Assembly (NCBI GenBank): GCA_016183145.1
Contig: JACPFE010000601.1
Location: forward strand, 1-7,224
DNA: 7,224 nt
Direction: 5' to 3'
Origin: Deltaproteobacteria bacterium
GTDB lineage: Bacteria > Desulfobacterota > Binatia > UBA9968
Part shown: piece after piece, positions 1-5,619 of the stretch
How positions within the stretch are numbered: position 1 is the stretch's first letter
Layout: each line of letters starts with the position of its first letter
Program-made: the position numbers and the translations under genes
Notes under the pieces: model-generated
Databases searched by the model: none
What the model saw: the letters and a program-made list of their open reading frames with translations, nothing else
What the model was told of the DNA's origin: nothing

Positions 1-1
1 C

Positions 2-331
2 TTTTTGAACGACGTCCATCAGGGAAAGATCACGCTGCCGAATCTGGTTCGCTGCCTCTCGGAAAATCCGGCCAAGATCCTGGGAATCTTCCCGCGCAAG
101 GGCGCTCTTCTGCCGGGATCGGACGCCGACCTGGTCGTCGTCGATTTCGAAAAGGAAAGAATTTTGAGCAACGATGAACTCTACACGAAGGTTAAATGGA
201 GTCCCTACGCCGGTTGGCGAGTGCAAGGGACGCCGGTTCTCACGACCGTGAGGGGAAAGATCGTCGCTGAAAATGGCAGGGTTGTGGGCGAGCGAGGCCA
301 TGGGAAATATATCACCGGCGTCGCGCAATAA
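2..331 (+). CDS. Dihydropyrimidinase/dihydroorotase-like amidohydrolase, C-terminal fragment (5' end outside window)
   Basis: This is the last ~110 residues of a cyclic amidohydrolase of the dihydroorotase, hydantoinase and allantoinase superfamily. These cytoplasmic metalloenzymes hydrolyse the amide bond of cyclic ureides. The visible part carries the hallmark C-terminal signature: an 'SENPAKILGIFPRKG' stretch followed by 'GSDADLVVVD', where the barrel chain returns to the small beta-sandwich domain. It then ends with the usual 'V..G..TVRGKIVAENG' strand pattern. The metal-binding HxH, carbamylated Lys and Asp motifs lie upstream of the window, so substrate class cannot be read here. The open frame runs off the left edge; a TTG at 5 is internal, not a start. 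The next gene begins 23 nt after the stop, which suggests co-transcription with the LLM oxidoreductase and M20 hydrolase. The match to 'NPAK.FG.YPRKG' favours dihydropyrimidinase/hydantoinase over dihydroorotase, but this is a preference only. Confidence 0.9.
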   Translation, partial: FLNDVHQGKITLPNLVRCLSENPAKILGIFPRKGALLPGSDADLVVVDFEKERILSNDELYTKVKWSPYAGWRVQGTPVLTTVRGKIVAENGRVVGERGHGKYITGVAQ

Positions 332-354
332 AGTTTAAACCGGGGAAAAGAGAA

Positions 355-1323
355 ATGGCAGTTAGAATGAAGTTCGGGGTGTTGCTGCCCCATTTCGGCA
401 AGGAGGCTTCGCCCAGCCGGTTGATCGATGGTTCGAGGATGTGCGAAGAACTCGGTTTTGAATCGGTTTGGGTGAGGGATCATCTGCTCTGGCATCCTCA
501 TGGAATGGAAAAGGCGGGCCTCAAGTTCGTCGAACCCCTTATCACCCTCGCGGCGATCGCCGCGGTGACGAAAAAGACGATTCTCGGAACAGCGGTTCTC
601 ATCCCCGTGCGCTGGCCTCTCAAGCTCAGCCAGGATTTGGCAAGCCTCTCCTATATGGCCGGTGGACGGGTCATCGCCGGTATCGGCCTGGGGAGCACGC
701 CCGCCGAGCTCACGGCGGCAGGCTTGAAAGGAGAAGAACGGGTCGAAATCTTGCGCGAAACCGTTGAGATATGCCGGCATATCTGGAAAGAGAATAACGC
801 TTCCTACAAAGGAAAAATTTTTTCCTTCGACGACGTCACGATCGAGCCCAAGCCGGTCGATCCGATTCCGTTCTTTTACGGCGGGAGCACGCGGGCTTCC
901 ATTCGCCGTGTGGCGGAGTATTGCGACGGCTGGATCGCCGGGCGCGTGCCGATGGCGACTTTCGACGATCGGTTAAAATATCTGCGCAGCCTGACCGAGC
1001 GAAATATCGCGTTGGCGAATATTCCCATCGTCTGCATCGAAAAGGATCGGGCAAAAGCCTTGGCCAGGGTCAACGTCGAGGAGCTTGCCGGCAGCTCGGA
1101 AGGGAGCAAGCACTGGGTCAAGCCGCCTTCCGGGCGCTTTTCCACTATCGAGGATCTCGAAGGGCTTTTGATCGCCGGCAACCCGGACGATTGCGCCAAA
1201 GAGATCGAAAAGTTTCGGCAGAGAGGGATCGAGCACCTCGTGTTGGACCTGCGTCTGCAATATGATCGCTATGAAGAAATCTTGCGGTTGATCAGCGAGG
1301 AGCTGCTGCCCCGCTACCGGTAA
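355..1323 (+). CDS. LLM class (luciferase-like) flavin- or F420-dependent oxidoreductase
   Basis: The 322-residue product is a complete bacterial-luciferase-like TIM-barrel protein, a family that uses FMNH2 or F420 for monooxygenation or hydride transfer. Family signatures are in order. The N-terminal strand is 'KFGVLLPHFG' (6-15). 'ELGFESVWVRDHLLW' (32-46) is the helix-2/strand-2 block. 'EPLITLAAIAAVTKK' (60-74) precedes the 'GTAVLIPVRWP' strand (78-88). 'GGRVIAGIGLGS' (103-114) is the cofactor-side glycine-rich loop. 'FFYGGSTRASIRRVAEYCDGW' (from 173) is the late-barrel signature. The length is normal for the family. A GGGGAAAAG purine stretch at 342-350 sits just before the ATG at 355; a second in-frame ATG at 367 is an alternative start. 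The gene lies 23 nt after the amidohydrolase and 18 nt before the M20 gene. Sequence alone does not show whether the cofactor is FMN or F420, or what the substrate is. The RutA comparison is functional only, as RutA also belongs to the LLM superfamily. Confidence 0.93.
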   Translation: MAVRMKFGVLLPHFGKEASPSRLIDGSRMCEELGFESVWVRDHLLWHPHGMEKAGLKFVEPLITLAAIAAVTKKTILGTAVLIPVRWPLKLSQDLASLSYMAGGRVIAGIGLGSTPAELTAAGLKGEERVEILRETVEICRHIWKENNASYKGKIFSFDDVTIEPKPVDPIPFFYGGSTRASIRRVAEYCDGWIAGRVPMATFDDRLKYLRSLTERNIALANIPIVCIEKDRAKALARVNVEELAGSSEGSKHWVKPPSGRFSTIEDLEGLLIAGNPDDCAKEIEKFRQRGIEHLVLDLRLQYDRYEEILRLISEELLPRYR

Positions 1324-1341
1324 AAAGCGGCGCTGCCCTTA

Positions 1342-2643
1342 ATGGCGATGAAAAAACCATCCCCTCAAGAGATTCAAATTGTAGTCGATTCTCTCCCGGC
1401 GCAGGAAGTCGTCGTGCTGGCGTTGGCCTTGGGAAATATCGACAGCCCCGCCGGCCATGAACGCGAAGCAGGGGAATATATTTTCCGCTGGTTGGACGAG
1501 CGCAGCTTCGCGCCGCGCAAGGTCGGGCTTTCATCCGAACGGTTCAATGTCGTAGGAAGGTTGAGGGGGTCGGGCGACGGGCCGACGTTGATCTTCAATA
1601 GCCACATGGACACCTCGGTGGCGGCCGACGAACTTTGGAGCACGACTCACGCCGCCGATCCGATCTACCACAAGGCTTGGCAAGAAGGAGAGTTGCTATT
1701 CGGCAACGGGGTGTGCAACGACAAAGGCGCCATGGCCGCCTGGATGGTCGCTTGCGACACCATCCGCAGAAGCGGTTTGAAATTGGCCGGCGACCTCCTT
1801 CTTACCGCGGTGGTGGGAGAAATCGGTCTCGAGCCGGTGGACGAATATCCGGCGCCGGCCTACATGGCCAAAGAGTTCGGCACTCGCTATGTGCTGAACC
1901 GCGGCTTCGTCGGCGATTTTGCGCTGGTCGCCGAAGGGACGGATTTTCACGTCGGCTGGACCGAGGCGGGAAAAGCGTTTTTCAAGATCAGAGTCTTTGG
2001 CGAGGAGCCGCCGGTTTATACGCCCTATGTCACGCGCGCTTCAGCCGTCAGTCCCAACGCCATCGTCCGTGTCGTCCCGGTCATCCAACGGATCGAAGCA
2101 TGGGCCAAAGAATACGAAGCCAAGAATCGCTATGAATCTCCCGGCGGCATTGTCGAACCGCGGGTCAGTATCGGCGCCATTCGGGGCGGCCTTCCATACA
2201 AGATCACCAAGACCTCCCAGGTTTGCGCCTTGTATCTCGACGTGCGCATCACACCGGCGCAGAATCCGGAAGAAGTGCGGCGGGAACTCGGCAAGGTTCT
2301 CGCCGGCGTCGGAGTGCCATTCGATCTCGAACTCTATACTTACCGCCGGGCGTATGACGGCGTACAAGGTTATGGGAGTAAGGGAGGAAATGAAAAATTA
2401 TTGAGCGCGATCGGCTCAGCCCACCAGGCCATGTTCGGCCAAGAGCCCGAGCGCTGTCTGCCTCAGCACACAAGCATGTGGAGGGATATCAACGTCTTTC
2501 ACGAAGCGGGGATTCCCGGCGTCATGTACGGGCCGGGTATAAGCCTCTTCGGCGGCCTTTCTGCGATCAAAGCCGAAGAGTTGGTCCGCGCCGCAAAGCT
2601 CTACACGTGGATCGCACTGGAGAGCTGCGGTCTGGCAGGCTAA
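1342..2643 (+). CDS. M20-family metallopeptidase/amidohydrolase with atypical active site
   Basis: The 433-residue protein has the two-domain build of the M20 (ArgE/DapE/ACY1/CPG2) family, di-zinc hydrolases of N-acyl, N-carbamoyl or peptide bonds. Visible motifs are 'NSHMDTS' (H88, D90), 'GNGVCNDKGAMAAWM' (D127 bridging Asp, with the usual K/G), 'VVGEIG' (E160), 'VAEGT' (E198) and a late 'HTSMWRD...HEAGIPGVMYGPG' (376-399). Residues ~205-320 form the dimerisation lid. Several canonical positions look altered. The usual EE pair reads GE (159-160). The lid His of 'G..aH...P..G.nA' is absent in 'GEEPPVYTPYV'. The C-terminal 'aHtpdEyv' segment after GPG is missing, leaving 'GISLFGGLSAIKAEEL'. 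The frame is intact, so this looks like a divergent subfamily rather than a broken gene. No clear ribosome site precedes the ATG at 1342, and ATG 1348 is an alternative start. It follows the LLM gene by 18 nt and probably shares its transcript. Confidence 0.9.
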   Translation: MAMKKPSPQEIQIVVDSLPAQEVVVLALALGNIDSPAGHEREAGEYIFRWLDERSFAPRKVGLSSERFNVVGRLRGSGDGPTLIFNSHMDTSVAADELWSTTHAADPIYHKAWQEGELLFGNGVCNDKGAMAAWMVACDTIRRSGLKLAGDLLLTAVVGEIGLEPVDEYPAPAYMAKEFGTRYVLNRGFVGDFALVAEGTDFHVGWTEAGKAFFKIRVFGEEPPVYTPYVTRASAVSPNAIVRVVPVIQRIEAWAKEYEAKNRYESPGGIVEPRVSIGAIRGGLPYKITKTSQVCALYLDVRITPAQNPEEVRRELGKVLAGVGVPFDLELYTYRRAYDGVQGYGSKGGNEKLLSAIGSAHQAMFGQEPERCLPQHTSMWRDINVFHEAGIPGVMYGPGISLFGGLSAIKAEELVRAAKLYTWIALESCGLAG

Positions 2644-2701
2644 AATTTCAGGGACTTCAGGCTTCGTTGTGGATAACGTGACACGGTCCCAAAGTCTTGG
2701 C

Positions 2702-2772
2702 TCACCACGAAGGACACGAAGGGTTCGGACATTGATATTTTAGACTTCTTAACTTCGTGACCTTCGTGGTGA
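2702..2772. repeat. Near-perfect inverted repeat (20-bp arms) between convergent genes
   Basis: The left arm TCACCACGAAGGACACGAAG (2702-2721) is matched by the reverse complement of 2753-2772, with 19 of 20 positions pairing and a 31-nt loop. Each arm contains two ACGAAG units, so the element has internal direct repetition as well. It lies in the 219-bp spacer between the stop of the M20 gene and the stop of the convergent carbonic anhydrase gene. No long T-run follows either side. It could act as a bidirectional transcription barrier or be a dispersed genomic repeat. A degenerate partial copy of the arm (TCACCACGAAG) recurs at 5406-5416, which favours the dispersed-repeat reading. Confidence 0.9.
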
Positions 2773-2820
2773 ATACTCCTCCACAGGAAACCCGTGACAA
2801 CCAAAACGTCAAACCCGTTC

Positions 2821-2857
2821 CGGAGTCTACTCTGATTCAACGCCTCGCATGACTCCG
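2821..2857 (-). terminator. Possible hairpin just past the carbonic anhydrase stop
   Basis: CGGAGTC at 2821-2827 pairs perfectly with GACTCCG at 2851-2857 (7 bp, 23-nt loop). The structure begins five bases beyond the - strand gene's stop codon. The bases that follow on the - strand are only moderately T-rich and hold no clean T-tract. A weak or factor-assisted terminator is possible; chance pairing is also possible. Confidence 0.25.
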
Positions 2858-2862
2858 CGGCG

Positions 2863-3387
2863 TCACTCAATCCGCTTGAGCTTCGCCTTGTACCTCTCCT
2901 GACGCCTCACGTAGCCTGCGGCGCCGGCGCGCATCTTTGCGACATCTTCGTCCGACAGATCACGGACGACTTTCGCGGGCGCTCCCACGATCAGCTTGCG
3001 CTCTCCATAAACTTTTCGTTCGGGTATCAGCGCGCCGGCCGCGACCAAGCACTCTTTGCCGATCACCACGCCGTTCATCACCAGCGCCTGGATACCGATG
3101 AGGGCCCCGTCGCCGACGGTGCAGCCGTGCAGCATCGCCTGGTGGCCGACGGTGACGTTGGCGCCGATGGTCAGCGGAAACCCCGGATCGGTGTGGAGCA
3201 CAGCGTTGTCCTGCACGTTGCTGCCCTCCCCTATTCTAATCGGCTCGTTATCGCCGCGAATGACCGCGCCAGGCCATACGCTGACGCGCTCGCCCAGCGT
3301 CACTTTGCCAATCACCGTCGCGTTATCGGCAACATAAGCGGAAGATGGAATGATCGGCGCATCATCGCCGAGTTGATAAATCGCCAT
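2863..3387 (-). CDS. Gamma-class carbonic anhydrase-like hexapeptide-repeat protein
   Basis: The 174-residue product folds, by its pattern, as a left-handed beta-helix of the gamma carbonic anhydrase group (YrdA/PaaY/CaiE-like). This group forms trimers with a zinc or other metal at the subunit interface and in some members hydrates CO2. The metal-ligand histidines are all present: H65 in 'AVLHTD', then H82 and H87 in 'VGHQAMLHGC'. The 'WPGAVIRGD' block (38-46, with R44 and D46) and 'NVQDN' (57-61) are also canonical. Hexapeptide turns run from about residue 20 to 135 ('VTLGERVSVWPG', 'VTVGHQ', 'VGDGALIG'), followed by the usual 'VGAPAKVVRDL' and a C-terminal helix. Length is typical. A strong Shine-Dalgarno site fixes the start at 3387. 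No carbon-fixation partner is adjacent, so a catalytic or merely acyltransferase-like role is undecided. The gene converges with the M20 gene. Confidence 0.94.
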   Translation of the reverse strand: MAIYQLGDDAPIIPSSAYVADNATVIGKVTLGERVSVWPGAVIRGDNEPIRIGEGSNVQDNAVLHTDPGFPLTIGANVTVGHQAMLHGCTVGDGALIGIQALVMNGVVIGKECLVAAGALIPERKVYGERKLIVGAPAKVVRDLSDEDVAKMRAGAAGYVRRQERYKAKLKRIE

Positions 3388-3394
3388 TTTCGTT

Positions 3395-3403
3395 CCCCTC
3401 CTC
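3395..3403 (-). promoter_or_regulatory. Strong Shine-Dalgarno site of the carbonic anhydrase gene
   Basis: Read on the - strand this is GAGGAGGGG, seven bases before the ATG at 3387. It is the strongest ribosome-binding site in the window and supports that start codon. Confidence 0.8.
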
Positions 3404-3589
3404 GCGAAAGCTGAATTTCAACTAACCACAAAGATCTCAAAATTCGCAATGAATAAGTAGGGTCTTTTTCGGGGATGGTGAAATCCCCTCGCCTCGAGAC
3501 GAAGCGATGTTAACTGATATGTGCGCTGCGCGACCGTGAAAGTTTCTTCCCCCCTCGAGAGACTGTGTCGCAATACGTGCAATCCCGAG

Positions 3590-3675
3590 AATGTCATGCT
3601 GAGCAACGCGAAGCATCTCGCATTGTCAGGATGTTGCGAAGGCGAGATTCTTCGGCTTCGCCTCAGAATGACATT
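3590..3675. repeat. Imperfect inverted repeat, TGTCAT...ATGACA-ended element (copy 1)
   Basis: AATGTCAT at 3590-3597 is the exact reverse complement of ATGACATT at 3668-3675. Inside these ends the arms continue to match imperfectly over ~32 bases: CTGAG, GCGAAG and ATCTCGC appear in both arms in the corresponding order, with a ~20-nt centre. The pattern resembles the dispersed intergenic 'TGTCATTCTGAGCGAAGCGAAGAATCTC' type of repeat seen in many uncultured bacterial genomes. A second element with the same terminal hexamers lies at 5492-5551. Confidence 0.85.
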
Positions 3676-3701
3676 AAGACATAGTCTGTGATGGGGGAAG
3701 A

Positions 3702-3747
3702 TGGGGGTGAAAAAATCTGCTTGATGGCGCGCCGCGAGTCACCCCCA
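3702..3747. repeat. Inverted repeat, 9-bp arms
   Basis: TGGGGGTGA (3702-3710) and TCACCCCCA (3739-3747) are exact reverse complements separated by 28 nt. The right arm runs directly into the next hairpin. Together they resemble the widespread 'ACCCCCACCCTAACCCTCCCCC' intergenic repeat type. Confidence 0.8.
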
Positions 3748-3753
3748 CTCTAA

Positions 3754-3776
3754 CTCTCCCCCGTCGAGGGGGAGAG
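3754..3776. repeat. Perfect 9-bp hairpin, GTCGA loop
   Basis: CTCTCCCCC (3754-3762) pairs exactly with GGGGGAGAG (3768-3776) around a five-base loop. It is a very stable stem but has no T-tract on either strand, so it is called a repeat element rather than an intrinsic terminator. It is 116 bp beyond the carboxyltransferase stop in the direction of transcription. Confidence 0.85.
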
Positions 3777-3783
3777 GATAGGA

Positions 3784-3804
3784 CAGTCGGCTTCGAGCCG
3801 ACTG
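3784..3804. repeat. Perfect 8-bp hairpin, TTCGA loop
   Basis: CAGTCGGC (3784-3791) pairs exactly with GCCGACTG (3797-3804) around TTCGA. It sits 7 bp from the preceding hairpin and 88 bp downstream of the carboxyltransferase stop on the - strand. No T-run follows. It could slow polymerase or protect a 3' end, but its position within a row of repeats suggests it is part of a repeat mosaic. Confidence 0.85.
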
Positions 3805-3839
3805 CAATTGAACCCACCGACTTGTTACCGGAAATAATT

Positions 3840-3849
3840 CGTCTTTGCG
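3840..3849 (+). repeat. CGTCTTTGCG motif, left of the carboxyltransferase gene
   Basis: The 10-mer CGTCTTTGCG lies 43 bp past the stop of the carboxyltransferase gene. The same 10-mer occurs in inverted orientation at 5460-5469, upstream of that gene. Related TTTGTGGC-type sequence continues to about 3870. This looks like a decayed copy of the CGCAAAGACGCAAAG repeat family. Confidence 0.5.
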
Positions 3850-3891
3850 TACTATGGGTTCTTTGTGGCTCGAAATCTTTGAACAAACTTG

Positions 3892-5373
3892 TCACGCGAT
3901 GTTTGCGAGGTCGGCTCTCTTTCCAAGGACCAGCGAAACGCCGGCTTTGCGAATGAAGATCTGATTGCAGTCTCTCTTCTTGCTCAGCTCCTCGATGAGG
4001 CGGAACAACGGTTGCCTGCCGTCGAGCGCTGGCTTTGGTGCTGCGCCGTTAGCTAGCGCGTTTACCGCGTCCGTCCCCGCGTAGACGCGGAGCAGAAGCT
4101 CCTCATCGGAAACGGCCGTCCCGCCGAATTTGTCGCGCACTTCCTTCAGGGAAAGATCGCGCGGGCGCCAATTTTTCCAGTCCTTCGCGCGACCGCGAGC
4201 TAATATTTTGTCCTTCACGTTGGGCTCCATCAGGCCCGGCGCTTCCCTGCCCCAGATTCCCAGAGCGTATTGGATGACTTGATCGGTGACTTCCTTGTAG
4301 CGCTCGCCGACGATCACGTTGATCGCCGCCTGGCTGACGACGAATTGCGAGAGCGGCGTCACCATGATCGGGTAGCCGAAGTCGGCGCGCACGCGCGCCG
4401 CTTCTTCGAGAGTCGCCGGCAACCGATCTTCCTTGCCGACCAGCTTCAACTGATGGCGCAGATTCGAGATGACGCCGCCCGGCACCTGGTGCCAATACTG
4501 CGACTCGTCGTAGGCGAACGGCTTGCCGATCGGGAGCCCGCCCCTTTTCGCCAATGCGGTGAAATGCTCTTCGACGGGTTTCACTTCCTCGTCATTCACC
4601 ACCGGCGTGTAGCCGAGAGCGCGGAGATTTCTCGCGACGTTAAGAATCGAAGGCTGCGAGGAGCCGTTGGCGAGCGGCGGGATCGCCGTGTGCAAGGCGT
4701 TGATGCCGAGCCTCACCGCTTCGAGATAACAGAGCGGCGCCAAGCCATTATTGCAATGCGCGTGATACTCGATGGGAACGTCGCCGGCGTCTTGCAAGAT
4801 TGCGGGGATCAGCGTTCGCGCCCGCTCGGGCGTGAGCAGCCCGCCCACGTCTTTGAAGCAGATTCGATAGGGCCGGATTGCTGCCGCCTCCCGTGCCTTT
4901 TTTGCATAGTAGTCGTCGGTGTGGCGCGGCGAGACGGAATAGATGAGATTGACGACGGTCTCCATCCCCACGTCGCGAAGCTCTCTCACTTCATCCCGCA
5001 TCTCCTCGAAATCGTTCCAGCAGTTCGACGTGCGCGTCAGCGTGACGCCGTAGGAAACCACGCGCTCGATAAATAGCCTCATCGCCGCGTGCGGCAGTTT
5101 TTCCATCGCGCCGGAGCCGTGCATGCCGCCGTGATTGCGCAGCCGCGTACGGCGAAAGCGCTTGCTCCCTTCGCGCAGCCACAGCCAAGGATTTTCCTTG
5201 TGCTCGCGCACGTACTTCTTGATCATGATCGAAACAAAGAACTCCATCGACTCAAAGCCGATCCGGTCCATCTGCGCCGCGATCGGCAGCATCGCGCCGG
5301 TCTTCATCCCCAGCGCCCAGAGGCTCTGTTGCCCGTCGCGCAGCGTGGTATCGACAAAATGAATCTCGCTCAT
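3892..5373 (-). CDS. Pyruvate carboxylase subunit B/oxaloacetate decarboxylase alpha-like protein without biotin domain
   Basis: The protein is 493 residues from the chosen ATG at 5373. It belongs to the DRE-TIM/HMGL-like carboxyltransferase family, which moves a carboxyl group between biotin and a keto acid. The metal-site entry motif 'DTTLRDGQQS' (8-17) is present. So is the Lys that is carbamylated in relatives, K174 in 'CFKDVGGLL' (172-180), and 'NGSSQPS' (236-242) for the usual GGTSQPS. The canonical HTHDTAG reads 'HAHCNNG' (204-210): both His are kept but Asp is replaced by Cys. A PYC/OADA conserved region follows (~280-415). The last ~70 residues form an unrecognised tail with no AMKM biotinylation site. 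No biotin carboxylase or carrier gene is in the window. A TTG-started extension to 5472 was rejected because it is encoded by intergenic repeat. No clear ribosome site precedes 5373. The partner subunit, if any, must be elsewhere. Confidence 0.88.
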   Translation of the reverse strand: MSEIHFVDTTLRDGQQSLWALGMKTGAMLPIAAQMDRIGFESMEFFVSIMIKKYVREHKENPWLWLREGSKRFRRTRLRNHGGMHGSGAMEKLPHAAMRLFIERVVSYGVTLTRTSNCWNDFEEMRDEVRELRDVGMETVVNLIYSVSPRHTDDYYAKKAREAAAIRPYRICFKDVGGLLTPERARTLIPAILQDAGDVPIEYHAHCNNGLAPLCYLEAVRLGINALHTAIPPLANGSSQPSILNVARNLRALGYTPVVNDEEVKPVEEHFTALAKRGGLPIGKPFAYDESQYWHQVPGGVISNLRHQLKLVGKEDRLPATLEEAARVRADFGYPIMVTPLSQFVVSQAAINVIVGERYKEVTDQVIQYALGIWGREAPGLMEPNVKDKILARGRAKDWKNWRPRDLSLKEVRDKFGGTAVSDEELLLRVYAGTDAVNALANGAAPKPALDGRQPLFRLIEELSKKRDCNQIFIRKAGVSLVLGKRADLANIA

Positions 5374-5405
5374 GAGACGCTTAGCCGCTTGAATTTCGCC
5401 CTCTG

Positions 5406-5421
5406 TCACCACGAAGATCAC
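5406..5421. repeat. Degenerate copy of the TCACCACGAAG repeat arm
   Basis: TCACCACGAAG here is identical to the start of the left arm at 2702, and the next bases ATCAC differ only slightly from GACAC. It lies 33 bp upstream of the chosen carboxyltransferase start codon. Confidence 0.5.
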
Positions 5422-5454
5422 AGCGCGGCTACGCCGCAACCAAACTCGGATTAG

Positions 5455-5619
5455 TCTCCCGCAAAGACGCAAAGTCGCAAAGGAAGAGCATTGTCATTTC
5501 GAACGAAGAGAGAAATCTTTCCCAGATCCCTCGTATTCGCCCGGGATGACAGGCCTTGGGCCCGTCCCTTAGCGTCCCTTCGACCTTGCTCAGGGCATGC
5601 TTGGCGCCTTGGCGGGAGA
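5455..5619. repeat. MITE-like unit with 20-bp imperfect terminal inverted repeats
   Basis: The reverse complement of 5455-5474 (TCTCCCGCAAAGACGCAAAG) matches 5600-5619 (CTTGGCGCCTTGGCGGGAGA) at 17 of 20 positions. This brackets ~165 bp of the spacer between the carboxyltransferase and binding-protein genes. Inside lies a nested TGTCAT...ATGACA element and a CCCTTCGACCTTGCTCAGGG segment (5576-5595) of a widely dispersed repeat type. The reading frames crossing it have no recognisable family and appear to be repeat-encoded. No transposase is encoded, and no target-site duplication was recognised. Confidence 0.6.
5492..5551. repeat. TGTCAT...ATGACA-ended element (copy 2)
   Basis: TGTCAT (5492-5497) and ATGACA (5546-5551) form the ends of a 60-bp element containing a CGAACGAAGAGAGAAATCT stretch and CGGGATGAC. 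The end hexamers and the general 'GAAG...ATCT' content match the element at 3590-3675. The form resembles the common 'GTCATTTCGAACGAAGTGAGAAATCT' dispersed repeat. Confidence 0.7.

Larger units (their letters stand above)
3388..3891. other. 504-bp gene-free spacer filled with repeats
   Basis: No credible gene is seen between the carboxyltransferase stop and the carbonic anhydrase start. The stretch next to 3404-3500 should hold the carbonic anhydrase promoter, but no convincing -35/-10 pair was found. A GGGGAT/ATCCCC hairpin (3471-3488, 6-bp stem and 6-nt loop) is present. From 3590 to about 3870 the spacer is a run of inverted repeats, listed separately. The short reading frames here have no recognisable family and are read through repeat sequence. 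Confidence 0.75.

Noticed and set aside
205..780. 191-codon open frame on the - strand
   Set aside because: It overlaps the amidohydrolase and LLM genes in antisense, and its product has no recognisable domain.
3754..3776. Intrinsic terminator for the carboxyltransferase gene
   Set aside because: The stem is strong, but neither strand shows a T-tract after it.
3590..3804. CRISPR array
   Set aside because: The repeats are inverted and of different sequence, with no regular direct repeat-spacer pattern and no cas genes.
3674..3895. 73-codon open frame on the - strand in the spacer
   Set aside because: Its product is read through the inverted repeats at 3702-3804. Such repeat-encoded peptides are commonly mis-annotated.
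4270..5076. 268-codon open frame on the + strand
   Set aside because: It is fully antisense to the well-supported carboxyltransferase gene, rich in Arg/Asp/His as expected of a shadow frame, and shows no family motif.
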